NCBI RefSeq assembly: GCF_035582795.1
Contig: NC_134374.1
Span: forward strand, 25,869,798-25,933,797
Direction: 5' to 3'
From: Mycteria americana
Taxonomy: Eukaryota; Chordata; Aves; Ciconiiformes; Ciconiidae
Length of the DNA: 64,000 bases
Below are positions 1 through 11,154 of this stretch, piece by piece. The notes beneath the pieces are model-generated. The model was not told the origin of the DNA, made no database searches, and saw only the letters and a list, made by a program, of their open reading frames with translations. The translations under genes and the position numbers were made by a program. Each line of letters opens with the position of its first letter. Within the stretch, counting starts at the first letter, position 1.

Positions 1-2900
1 AGGATCTTTCCCCTTCTCTTAGAAGGAAATCTTTTTCCCTTCTCTCACCAGCTGTGGATGACCACCTTCTCTTCACATAATCGGCTGCGTGGTGCTCAGT
101 TGCCGGCTGGGGTTAAGCCACGACAGTCCTCAACTACGCAGCCTCTGCAGATGAGGATGCTCCCTGGGTGAGTGTCCCGGCCCCTCGCTGCCACTCAACC
201 TTCTCCGCTTTCATTTCCTGCTGCAGAAAGTTTCAGGTATTTCCTGTAGCCACTTTAAATTTCCTTGAGGGTTTCTTCATTTCATCCTCAATGGGATGGC
301 CTGAAAGCAGGACAGTAGGAGTCGTGCAGAATGGGGTACACGAGAAGACTTTGTACTAATGAGCATTTCTTGGCTAATTTTTCCACTGGCCTTTCCACTC
401 TGAGCAGCCCTCCCCTCCTTGCAGATCAGACTAGATAATTATATATGGTCCCTCCTGGTTTTGAAAATCAGTGAATGCAATTCCAGCTGCGAGCGAGTCT
501 AATATTACCACTGTCAGATCTTCCCCACTCCTCGATGCAGCTCCTGCCAGAGACTGTCGGTACCGCCGCAGCCGCCGCTGGGGCTTCATTGGAACATATA
601 GAGAGAACGAGCCCGTGGTGGATACTTTCAGCTATAGATGGAAATTCATCTCTGAGGTACTTGCTCTTCCGTAAACTCATTTGCCATAACTCCTCCAGAG
701 GACCTGGAGCAGGTTGCTGTGGTTTGCCTTTGCAGCAAAACAGAGAAGAAGTGGGAGAAAACCCCCACACGTGCATTTTACCCTAATCTGCTCCTACCCC
801 CCAGGAGCACACGAACTGCTCTCCGCTCCCACGGGGGCCCCACGCCGGAGCCCTAGGGAAGCCTGGCCGCAGAGCACCCTGACCCGGCCAGCGGCATCCC
901 CCGAAGGCCGGGCAGCGCAGGCTGGGCAGGCAACGTGCACCCCCTCTGCCAGGCGCTGGTGCTGAGGAGGGGAAAGGGTGATGCCAGGGTGAAGCGAGAT
1001 GTCTGACCGACGCCAAAGCCGGTTTTGGAGACTGGCATTGCCACAGCTGGGAGAAGAAGGCAGAGGAGCCTGAGCCCAGCTGGGATCTGCTGTAAAACAC
1101 ATGCCTTCTGGTTTCAGCGCCTTGAGGAGCAGCCATTGACTTGGGTCCTCAGACATTAGCAAAACTTTTAAGATGTATTTCAACTCCTGTGTTGGGAGAT
1201 TGTCCAGAGCTGATGTCAGCCCGTCACACAACACCCATCTCTCTTGCGCAAGCCCCATGCACAGCGCCTTGGGGAGATGCCAGCAAGCCGCTCTTCCTCC
1301 GGCACAGGAGCAGGCTCTCCCGGAGCTGCCGCTGCCCCGGGCCCGGGTTTGCTCCGCGCCGGCCACACGCTAACACAGGCTGTCCCCTTCAGAGCCGGCT
1401 GCTGCTCTCTCCCATGCCTGACCCCGTCCCAGGGCCTCGCGCGGGGGTTAGAGGCTCGTGCTCGGCCAGCTCACGCTGAGCGGGTCCAGCAGCTCCTCTG
1501 GGCCACCTCTGAAGCCGGGCCAGATGCGCCTGCGAGCTTGGCAGTGAGTCATCTGAGCAGGAGCAGAACGGAGTCTCTTTCTGTCTCTCCAGCCCTACGT
1601 ACTGCAGCCCAGGAAGGTGGGAGAAAAAGGTGAAAACACATCAACAACCGGAGCTTGTACAAGCATAGCACTAGCTGCAAAGTCTAGGATTTGTTTTTCT
1701 TTATCTGCCGTAAGATCGGTCGTAACCTCTGCTGGGACCCTCCTCCCAGTGTGGGCAGAGGAGACAGACCTTTCCTGTCCCACCGTGGGGTCACCGGGTC
1801 CTTCCCCACCGCCCGTGCTGCTCTGGTGCCTGCATCCCGGAGAGGGGAGCCAGCTCTCTGCAAAGCCAGAGCATCCTGCTGTGGCCATCTCTGCACCACG
1901 CTTGCCAAAAGAGCCTTCCCAAACACCCTGATATCTGTCTCCAATGTAAACAGACATTTCCATGGAAAACCCACAGCTCGGCTCAAACAGCAGCTCAGGG
2001 ATGTTTGCTGAAAGCCGGGTTTCTGAGCCCACAGAGAACCCATGCAGCCCAGAGGGTCTCAGTTTCCCATGTTTGCTCACAAGGAAGCTGTTTCTTATGG
2101 TAATTTGTGCTTCAGTAAATGTGAAATAGAATTCATTCTGCCCTTTCCCAGCTGGCGTCATCACCATTTCCCTCTGTTTATCACATCATAACCATCGCCC
2201 CGGCAACCGCAGCGCGTCCTGGGCGGGGATGCTGACTGCAGGTGGGGCGAGCGCCGGCTCCGCACCCCCGAAACAAAGATCCCACTTTCACACGAGCATC
2301 TCCAGTGGCACAGACGGGAGGGAGGGAGGCTGGGAAAAAACGTGAGGTGGGAGCAAAACGGCTTCTGAAGAGGATGCTCTTGGTGGCGGCAGGTGCCAAC
2401 CCAGGCAGCACCTACGAGCTTGAGCTCTGGAGGTGTCTGCCCTGGGAACCTGCAGTCATGGACATCCCCATGGCCTAGCTCCGGTGCCGGGAAGGAGCCG
2501 AACAGCAAACCCAGCTCGAAGGGAGGGAGTTTGGGTGCAGTTTGGTGACCTGGTCACGGTGTGGGCTCATCTGTGCACCCGCTCCTGCTCTCCTGCCTTG
2601 CTGGGGCCTGTCCTCTCTCTGTGCCTCCCTCCTGCCCCGTCAAGGACTGAGTTCACCCCTTCGAAACCACAGGCAGGAGTCCACCTTCAGTGGGTTTTTT
2701 TTCCCTTTTAACCCCGTACCGATTTGATTTCAGAACTCACTTTACAAATGAGGTCATTACCCTCTGCTGAGCCCCCGAAAGCCTCCTGCTAAGCGGGCAG
2801 CACGGCCCGCAGGTCTCTCTCTTCTCCATCCTCTCCTGCTGCCTCGCAGAGGAGCCCGGGGCGCTGGAAAGGAGCCGTTCCCCGCAGGACAGCGCGGCGC
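1..2900. other. Intergenic stretch without a recognisable gene
   Basis: No open frame here resembles a known protein, and overlapping frames on both strands are all short and compositionally random. Apart from the CR1-like tail near 423 I see only mixed unique sequence of moderate GC. A GC-rich patch begins near 2790 and leads into a minisatellite. Confidence 0.55.
423..482 (+). mobile_element. CR1-family LINE 3' end remnant
   Basis: The stretch reads as an 'AGATCAGACTAGAT' core, then 'GGTCCCTCCTGG', then a 'TTTTGAAAATCAGTGAATG' tail. This is the layout of the 3' end of old CR1 LINEs in birds and other sauropsids (agatcagactagatgatc, then ggtcccttctgg, then an AAATCTATGAAT-type tail). It diverges clearly from that pattern, so the copy is old. 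The element would be on the plus strand and truncated to its 3' tail. The match is from memory; a RepeatMasker run would settle it. Confidence 0.5.
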
Positions 2901-2949
2901 GGAGCCGGCCCTCCCGCGGTCTGCGCCTGCCCCCCCGCGGCAGCAGCCG

Positions 2950-3165
2950 GCACGCGCGCCCGGACCCACGCACCCCGGACCCGTGGCGGGACCCACGCCC
3001 GGACCCACGCCGGGACCCACGCCCAGGTCCACACCCGGACCCACGCAAGCCTGGACCCACGCCGGGACCCATGCTCGGACCCACACCCGAACCCGTGCGC
3101 GCCTGGACCCACGCCCGGATCCACGCGCGCCCGGACCCACGCCCGCCCCACGCCCGCCCGGAGGG
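2950..3165. repeat. GC-rich minisatellite (GGACCCACGCC-type units)
   Basis: About 200 bp consist of imperfect tandem copies of a 12-14 bp unit around 'GGACCCACGCCC', with CpGs in nearly every unit and some units degraded to ACCCATGC or ACCCACAC. Frames through it give low-complexity Gly-Pro-Thr or Gly-Val-Gly peptides in several frames and on both strands, which marks it as repeat rather than gene. It sits inside a CpG-rich patch (about 2850-3330). Confidence 0.85.
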
Positions 3166-3549
3166 CCGGTGACCTCTCCCGCGGCAGCACCCCACGCAGC
3201 GCTGGGGTACAACCCCCCACTCCCACGCTGCGTGGGCGGCCGGGGGGACCCCAACGGGGACGGGCGCGGGCAAGGAAAGGGCAGGGCTCGCGGGCTCCTG
3301 GCCATGGCTTGGCAGCCGCTAGCTCAATGACAGCAACGCTCCGGCACGTGGGGGTCGCAGCGTCCTGGCCCGCTCTCCTGGAGGCTTTCTGAAGATTTTG
3401 CCACCGCAGGGTGACGAAACAGGGTGCCTGTCTCAGCAAGGTGGGGGCGAGGAGCCGGGCGGGTAGACACCGGCCAGCTTAACTCCATCAAGGGGAAAAG
3501 ACCGGGACGCATTCTCCCAACAGCTTGTAAGCAGTGAGAAGATAACAAG

Positions 3550-3745
3550 GCAAGGAGAGCAGTCAACATGATTTCTCAAGAAAAAAAATCATGTCAAACC
3601 AATCCAGTATTTCATTTTATGACAGAGCAGCAGCCTTATGGATAGAGAGGAGCAGGACTTGTCCTATATTTTGTCTTTAGCACCTTTTGATGTTGTCTCT
3701 CATGGCACGCTCGTAAGCAAGGGAGAGGAAAACTGAAACAATTAC
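3550..3745 (+). mobile_element. Decayed CR1 LINE fragment (reverse-transcriptase region)
   Basis: The stretch contains 'CATGTCAAACCAATC', 'TTTTATGACAGAGCAGC', 'TTATGGATAGAG' and 'TTTTGATGTTGTCTCTCATGG', in the order seen in the 3' half of sauropsid CR1 ORF2. That region reads roughly: catgtcaaactaacc, then tttgacagagtaac, then ggtggataggg, then cttttgacacagtctcgcatga. No open frame survives. The copy is old, plus-oriented, and may be the upstream part of the same insertion as the fragment near 4330. Confidence 0.6.
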
Positions 3746-4324
3746 GAACTGGGTGCTCCCTGCCTGAAACCTGCACTAATGGAGAAGTTATCCAGCGCTC
3801 CTGTCAGGCTGCGCGCGTGCACGGAGCAGGATTTCAGAAGGGTTGGCTCTGGGCTCATGCATTCATTAATGGCTTGGTTGATAGAATGAGAGTCTGCCTA
3901 TTTATTTTGCATATGTGATGGAGCAAGAAGGACACAGGAATAGGATTTGAATTTGAAATGATCTTGAGAAATAGGAGAAACGGTCTTGGGGGAAAAGCGA
4001 AGCACAGTTCAACAGAAGTAGATGAAGTTCTGCCCTTAGGAATAGCCAAGTGCACGGAAGCAGGAGCGGGGCCGGCTGGCAAAACAGGCTCCGAGAATTG
4101 CAGTGGAGCTCAGGCTGCACGTGAGTCCACCGTGCCACCCCGCGAGAGAAAGTCAAAGGTTGCCTGGGCTGCCCAGACAGCGGCAGCGTTTCTGAGCCAC
4201 GTGGAGTGCAGGCTCTCCTCCGCTGTGCCCCGGAGGGCTGTCGGGAAGAGCAGCCTGGGGCACAGCACTTTGAGAAAGATGCGGGAGACGGCCAGAGAAG
4301 AATGACGAGAAGGATCAGAAGGAA

Positions 4325-4400
4325 ATGCTGAACCGCTGGGGGAGATTTACACAAGAGAGAAGACTGGAGAGGGGACATAATCGTCTTCAAAGACATAAGC
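4325..4400 (+). mobile_element. Second CR1 LINE fragment
   Basis: The words 'GGGGGAGATTTACACAAG', 'AGAGAAGACTGGAGAGGGGAC' and 'ATAATCGTCTTCAAAGACATAAG' follow one another as in the CR1 region 'agaagactgaggggagatttaat..cagtcttcaaatacataaag'. Its position about 600 bp downstream of the 3550 fragment and the same orientation suggest one ancient insertion with a diverged middle. The assignment is by memory of the family. Confidence 0.5.
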
Positions 4401-7400
4401 TTTGGGGCTCATACCAACCTGACATCAGTCCAGGTCCTTTAACTTCAGCTATTCATGCCAATGTGGATGAGATGGGTCCCACCTGCGTTGAGAACGGGAC
4501 CTCCTGGAGGCCTCCAGAGCTGGCCTCGGCCACACCTGGCCCTGCAGGCAGTTGTCATCTCCCCCTGCCCCACATTCTGAGAAGCCCGTGGGCCACAAAG
4601 CCCCGCTGCCACATGCCCAGGAAGGACACAAAGACTGGCCCAGCAGCCAAGGGAGGGGTTTGAATGCCGGGGTCCCCGGGGGACCCCTGTGCGAGGCTCT
4701 CAGCTGGCACAGTCAGCAAATGAAGATTAAATAGCCAAGTTGCTTTGCCTCTTATCAAAGAGCTGTTGCTCTCCCCTCCGCTTGCAATGACTCATGCTGT
4801 GCTAGAGCACTTTCCCCAGCCTCATCTGGGATGTATTACTGCCTTGGACCCCACTCTGTTTCCTTACAGATGTGGATTCTCCTGGAATGTCTGCCTCCTC
4901 CTCCTCCTCCTCTCTAGAGTTTCTGCTTCTCAGGTGTCCCCCTCCCCAGCTGACGAAATGCAGTCCCCCAAGCAGGGCTCCCCTTGCCTTGTCCCCAGCT
5001 CCTGGGAACCCCTTGGAAGACGCCGGCTCTGCCGATGGCTGCTGCCCGGGCTGCGGGCGTTGCGTCCCTTCCCTGGGTGTTTCCTCGGGGGGACTGCCCA
5101 GGAGTGAGCTCGCACCCTGCGGAGGGAAAGGTGGGCCACGCTGTCAGCCCTCCTGGAGGCTGCTCCTGCAAGGAGAGGGGTCGTGGCTGCACCTGGACGT
5201 GGGCGTTCGTCCCATGAACAGCAGAGCTGGAGGGAGAAGCCAAACCATCCTGGCAAGGGTGAGAAGCAGCCAGGAGACAGTCCGGGATGTGACAAGCCTC
5301 AGTCATCGTATGCATGAAAGGAGAGAGAATTTTTGCCACCAGGTGTGATGCTCAGGTACGTGAGAGGTGAGGGACCACCTGCGGTCCCATCTGGAGGTGA
5401 GCAGGAAGCTAACCCTCCCTGCAGGCCGGGGAGCAGCCACCGCAGCCGGTTCTGCTTTGACAAAGCAGCCCAACCGTTTGGAAAGAGGCTGCTCCCAAAA
5501 GGCTCCCCCTTTTTCAGAAGCCGAAGAGGCCCGTCCGTGCCCCAGCTCTGCCTGCGTGGGTTCTCCTGCGGGTTTCAGAGCCGTCCTCCTCTCCTGGACC
5601 AGTTTAATTCTGACCTGCAGAGGGGAAGGAGGAAGACATTCAAATTCAAGGTAGTGAGCACAGATTCATTGGATCTTCATTACGAGCTGCCAGCTGACAT
5701 TTCGGAGGGGGTGATCACATACCCTTCTGTTTAGTAAGGTTTAATTTAACTGTCTCAGAAGCCCATACATCTTTCAGTGCCTGGGACAGTGGTGACTCAA
5801 GGAGGCAGCAGAGCTAAATCAGATGCCAAATACTGATTCCTCTGCACATCCCCAGGGACTGACAACTAGAGTTACTCTCACCATCTGTCTTCCCGCATGC
5901 AGCCCCTGAAGAAGATGCACGCTCCTTCAGCTAACAGTGAAGGCAGCAAAAGGACAAATGCTTTCGTTTCCAAGCGTATGGATTTTCTGTTCAAGTATTT
6001 TGGGAATGCGCTGCATTAGGGGAATGTGTTTTGTTCCTCTCCGTAACGGGCCGTCGCTGCTGCACTTTGCTGTAGTAAGAGGTGCTGCACTGTGCCCATG
6101 CGTTACTGCGTGTCACGGGAGGCTGGACCGGCTCCTCCACATCCCCTGCCCAGGGTATCTTTCAGGGAGGTGTGTTTGTGCTTTGAGATCCTCGGAGGAA
6201 AAAAAACGTGTAAAAGGTTGTATTTATTGTTCCTCGTGCTCTCGAGCTTACACCAGGCAAGCTTGGAGGCTGAACGGGTTGGCCAGAAACTTGGGACACA
6301 TGATAAAAGCATTTTCTTTCTAGATAGGGCACATCTTCATGGGAACGAGTCCGGTATTAATAAACCATCAACTAGCAGCCAAGTTTGTTGTGTTAACTCA
6401 AAAGTAATGAGGCCGTTGTGAATCACTGGGAGTCTGGGATGCGGGGGTAGAAACCAGCTTGGAAAAATACTAGATTAGGCCAAAACTGGAACTGAACCCT
6501 TCTTCTTTCTTTATGGTTGAAATTATTTAACAGTTTATATTCTTCACATTAGTTTTCCATTTCAGGCTTCCAAGAAAACAGGGAAGCCCCAGACGGGGCT
6601 GTGGGCGATGCTGCTGTGCCCGAGGGCCGGAGCTGGGGAGGGAGGGCAGGTTGTGGGCTCTGCCACCCCGCCTGGTCTTGGCCTCATCTTGGGCACAGGA
6701 GGAGGAGGAGGAGGCTGGGGCTGGGGCCACCTTCCCGTTCTCCCCTGTTCTCACCTCTACAGCAGCAGTTCCCAAAAGCTTTTTGTTCCTCAAGGGGCAC
6801 TCGGTGGGCAGAGCATGTACAAAATGTGGGAGAAACACCCATTTGCAAAAGTTTTCCAGGCTAGAGGTGTCTGGGGACGGTGGGGAAATAGCTCGGTGGC
6901 GGGGTGACATCAGAGTCAGACAAGTTCTCACGGAGAAAGGGAGCTGTGGTGGGAAAAACCCTTCTCCCCAGCTTTGCATATTCATTTATTATGATTAACA
7001 GGCTAATCTAGTGCCCCTCCCTACACTCTGACAACCTCAGTACCCATCTGCACTTTGAATTACCTTTTTCCCTGCAAAGTCTGGCTCTTTAGACCACCCA
7101 CAGCATTGCCAACAACTCCTTCTAATCCCCCTGCCCTTACTGTCTCCCAGGGAGCTCCCTCCCTTCGCCCATCACCCTGGCGTGCCAAATTCGGCTGGGA
7201 GCAAAACCCCAGCTCCAAACACTCCTGTGCTTTGGGGCAGCTCAGCCCCAAATCCAGACGATCCAGCCTGAGCTTCTCTCTGTTTCTTAGTCTCCACACA
7301 GTTGTGCCCCTGCCACACTCTTCCTCAGCTCTTCTTCCCGTGCTCCCTTTCTGGCAGATTTTCCTCATCTTCCTCATCCAAGCACCCCGGACCTCTCTTC

Positions 7401-8070
7401 CTCAGCGCCCGCAGATGTGTGAGAGCATCGCTGTTTGCACGGGCACGCCAGGCAAGGTGGCACCTCATCTTCCTCCCGTCCTCCCTGCAGGGGAGCCACC
7501 TCTTGCCCTGCATCAAGCCCTGCTCCTCCTGAAGGCAAGTGCAGGTCCTTGACCTCCTCCCGCACCAATCCCAGTCCCGGCGGCTCTGCTCCCCGTGCCG
7601 GCACTGCCACGTGCTCTGATACCAGCTGCTTGGCACACTTCAAACCGTGGCTTGCCCTCCCCCAGCAGACCTTTATCTGCACCCAGCGGGGTCTGGATAC
7701 GCTTTCCCTCAGGTGGTCACGTACCAAGGCACCCCCACGTATTTAGCTGTGCCGTCAGTGAGAGCCACGAACGACCCAGGCACCGCCCGGACCCAGCAGA
7801 AGCCTGCAGCCAGGAGCATCCCAAGGGGCTGGTTAAAGCTCACAAAGGTTGCCGGAAGGGCATTGCCCCGCTGCCCTCGGACCGCAGGAACGCCCTGTCT
7901 CTGCTCTAGAAATGCTCCCTGGTAATCCCAGAGCAGTGGAGGTTAATCCCTCTTCTTGGGGGTGAAGACTGAAAGAGGAGAAGGAATATATAAGCTCTTC
8001 CAAACTGTGAGACACAGCAAACCCATTGGATCGAGCATTCAGAAATGCCCCACTGACCATCGATGTTTTA
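4400..8070. other. Intergenic stretch, nothing recognised
   Basis: No gene, RNA or element is recognisable. There are short CTC runs (about 4893-4915) and GGA runs (about 6699-6715), and AT-richer unique blocks around 5630-6010 and 6330-6560 that could hold noncoding elements. Frames are short and overlap freely on both strands. Confidence 0.5.
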
Positions 8071-8074
8071 TTCA

Positions 8075-8350
8075 GCGCTAATTTGCAAGTCTTTGCATTC
8101 GAGATGATATTGAAATTACTCTAGTTTCCAACAAAGGTAAAACCAGGGCTTACGCAGACCTGGAGGAAGCTCGTCTGCTTCCCCGCCAGCTTGGCTCCCA
8201 TGGCATTTCTCAGAAGAACAGAGAACAATTTTGCTAAGAATGAGCTGAGAAGTGACATATTCGCCCTCCTTTGTTTTCACTTCCAATCAAATCTGAAATC
8301 TTCCTCTTCTCTAATTCCTGAAAGGCTCTCATTGTAATTAACTTCTCAGG
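8075..8350. promoter_or_regulatory. AT-rich unique block, candidate conserved noncoding element
   Basis: A block of balanced, non-repetitive, AT-rich sequence stands out from its GC-rich flanks. It has words typical of deeply conserved vertebrate elements such as 'TAATTTGCAAG', 'CATTCGAGATGATATTGAAATTAC' (in shorter pieces), 'CAATTTTGC' and 'CATTGTAATTAAC'. There is no coding potential and no repeat signature. The call rests on composition and motif density alone. Confidence 0.3.
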
Positions 8351-8679
8351 AACATGTGAGCAACACGATGCTGCGAGTTCCTCAGCAGCGGAGGCAAGCA
8401 GAGAAATCCACAGGAAGCCGAGACTGTGCTTTAGGAATACCCGTCCTCACGGTTCTCGTCTGCCTGGCACGAGCCCGGGCACAGAGCAATGCTGCTGCTC
8501 CCTTCTCCCGGGCGTGCCCTGCTTGCACCGAGCTGGGCCCATCGCAGCCGCAGCCCCCGAGGCGCCTGCCCGGACCCCAGAGCCCGGAGGGTTCGTGCTC
8601 CCGGCAGCCCCAGCCAGGGCCCTTGGCTGCACCGGCTGCCGCTGCTCCCCCGTCCCCGGGGGCCTGTTCGCTGCAGGTA

Positions 8680-9030
8680 CACTTTTTATTGGATTTTGTT
8701 AAATTAAACATATGATCCCGTATTATCTGACCCAGCTCTGAAATCTCCCAGGCACAAGTAAGCTCTGCTGTCTCAGCTTTTCATTTACATGTTTATTTAC
8801 TGCCTTTCAGATCACCCGGTTTGCACTGTGCAGCCTCTGATGAATAAATAACCAGTGCCCTTGTAGGCCAGATTGATTAAATGTATTTAATTAATGAGCC
8901 CAGCTCCCCTTGAGGACTCTCCCAACTAAAATACTGAAACCAGCCTTTTGTATATGACACCGCCAGGACCCATTGATTTGCAGCAATATGAAAGAGGAAT
9001 AATTTAGTAACTTGACTGGTGCCATAACAA
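8680..9030. promoter_or_regulatory. AT-rich unique block, candidate conserved noncoding element
   Basis: Between two GC-rich segments lies about 350 bp of AT-rich unique sequence. It has homeodomain-type cores ('GATTGATTAAATG', 'TTTAATTAATGAG'), a 'TTTATTGGATTTTG' word and no repeats. Frames through it are closed. The sharp composition change and dense TAAT cores suggest a developmental enhancer; only alignment to other genomes can show it. Confidence 0.35.
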
Positions 9031-10740
9031 GGACATCCCCGAGGACGGGGAAAGGCCGCCGAGGGGCTGGGCCACAGGCGGTCCACACGTGGCTTGCTCC
9101 CCTCACCACCTGGCCACGCAACGCCCGCCAATGTCTGTATTTCTGGTGGCAGTGGCTGGCTGTCCCCTCGCCGGCTGTACCCGCACGGCTGGAGGGACCG
9201 GGTGCTGGGGAGCCAGCGCTGCCGGCTTGTTCCCAATGGGCGTGGAGGGCAGACGGGTACTGGAAATAACGGGGAAAGAGCAATTGTCCTCCGAGGGAAA
9301 AAATAATCTGCTGCAGGTCAGAAGGTGCTTACTCCTTTGCTCGGGTCAATAAATGGCGGCTCAGGGGAACAGGCAGGGCAGGGATACTGTGTGCAAGAAG
9401 TACAGAGGCATTGCTGGAAGCCAGGGGAGACGTGCCGGAGGAAGGGTCGCAGTCCATCCGAAACTACCACGGGAAAAGGCACGGAGGAAAGACTTCAGCG
9501 TGGGCTCACCATCAGAATCGTGCAAAGCAGGGTGTGCCAGGAGGGAGCTACCGAGCCACACGTGCAAACGAAGCAGCGTGAAGGTGCCCGGGAACCGAGG
9601 GGAAGGAGAACCGCCGGGCAGCCCCAGCCCCGCTGCAGGGACTTCACCTCCCGCACACAACTGGTCCAGCACGGAGCTCTCTTCCCACAGCACATGTTTG
9701 CACCCACATATGCCATCTCCTCCAAAGGGGAAAGCCCAGCCAGGTGCGGATCAACACCACTCCCTGGTATCTGCCCGCCGAGCTCGGAGGATAACCTCTT
9801 CCCAGGCAGCATGGTGGATGGTGCCCCAGACGTCAGACCTGAGGACCCGTGGCCCCGGCACGAGCAGAAAACCCCGAGACGAGCGCTGCACAGAGCTGCA
9901 ATTCAGGCGGAGGCAGCACCGGTTTCCAGGACGGGGGTTTATGGAGACGGGGCTGCCTGCAGTCGGGGTGAGGAGCAGCCCCTGCCCAGCCCCTGGGTGC
10001 CAGGGAGGAGGACACGGGTGCAGGGGGGGGTTCTGGCCCTGCGCTTTCTCGCTGACAGATGCCTGACCTGCAAAGGCTCACGAGCAGCCTCTCCGAAATC
10101 CGCCCCTGAATCTTCTGCCCTAATTCTCCATTAGCAAATGTGATGACAGGCAGATGTTAAGAGCTCCCCCGGGCCGCTCCTCACCAGGCAGGTTGCTGAG
10201 ACATCACGATCCAGGGCTCCAAACCTGCCCCGAGCAGCTCTGTGCGCAGACCCGCAGCAATTCGTATGCGGGGACAGGAGGTGCTGAGCTGCCGCTCCCG
10301 TGGGAGGCTGTGCCCAGCGGCTGGGACAGCGGGGCTGCAGCGGGCTGGGGACCAGGGGACCGCAGGGGATGCTGCAGCCAGGGTGGGGGGACTTCGCTTG
10401 GGGGTGCATGACATTACCCCGAGAGGAGACAGCTGGGGTTGCTCCTCACCGAGGTCAAACCTGGAGGTTTGCAGGAGAGGGGAAGCTGGGGCAGGACTGA
10501 GGAGCCCACGCTGGGCTGGGGCAGGAAGAGCCGCCCAGGGCCAGCCTAAGCATCCGTGTGCTGAGGACCACGTCGCGAAAGGGGACAGACCAGCTTCTGC
10601 TCACGGCCACGCGGTCAGGGCGTTCGGGCGAGCTGCCTCCCCGCTCCCCGGCTTTCCCCGTTCGAAGGCAGATGGCAGGCCCCGCCGGCACCTCTCTGTG
10701 CCGCAGACCTTGCCCCGCCAGGCTCAGCAGCCTCCTCGAG
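9030..10740. other. GC-rich intergenic stretch, no supported gene
   Basis: Two overlapping plus-strand frames (269 and 237 codons, 9325-10134) are open here, but neither shows a recognisable domain, both are rich in Arg/Gly/Pro/Ser as expected from GC-rich noncoding DNA, and they compete in different frames over the same bases. I see no splice-bounded exon that I can assign. Confidence 0.5.
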
Positions 10741-10749
10741 AAGAGGCCG

Positions 10750-11150
10750 CATGGGTTTATTAATTAGTCCATTAAATTACTGCTGAAGCTAATTGAGACC
10801 CGCATGTTCCCCCTCCAGGTCCCTCCCCACCGGCCGGCAGCTCGGGCGGCAAGCGCAGCGTTACGAAGCGTCAGTAGCGTGCAGCTAATTAGCTGCCGTT
10901 GGGTGCCGTGGGGAGCACCCAGCGCCACGCGTGCCGCCTGTCCCCCGCGCTGCCGGGCCCGGGCTCATCGCGGTGGCGACCGTCGGGCTTTAATTAGTCT
11001 GAAACGCGATTCCTGTCGCAAACGCTCTGCTGGGGGTTGTTTGTTTTAATTTGATCAGGGACGGGCAGAGAGAGGGGGAAGAAGGAAGGTAATTAAATGT
11101 GACTAAAAATCTTGGAGTGCCATTAAAGCCGATGTCCTCATTTGCATAAT
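10750..11150. promoter_or_regulatory. Homeodomain/octamer motif cluster flanking a CpG island
   Basis: Within 400 bp there are many TAAT-type cores: TTAATTAG near 10760, ATTAAATTAC at 10771, CTAATTGAG at 10789, the 12-bp palindrome AGCTAATTAGCT at 10883-10894, TTAATTAG near 10990, TTTTAATTTG near 11044 and GTAATTAAATG near 11089. An exact octamer (ATTTGCAT) is at 11140-11147. The last motif abuts the CpG island that starts near 11155. This is the arrangement of a developmental promoter or enhancer. Motifs are seen directly; function is inferred. Confidence 0.4.
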
Positions 11151-11154
11151 CCGC

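Noticed and set aside
2737-3439. Minus-strand frames of 178-216 codons rich in Gly-Val-Gly
   Set aside because: They are the minisatellite read in different frames.
9325-10134. Overlapping plus-strand frames of 269 and 237 codons
   Set aside because: No recognisable domain, two frames compete for the same bases, and composition is that of GC-rich noncoding DNA.
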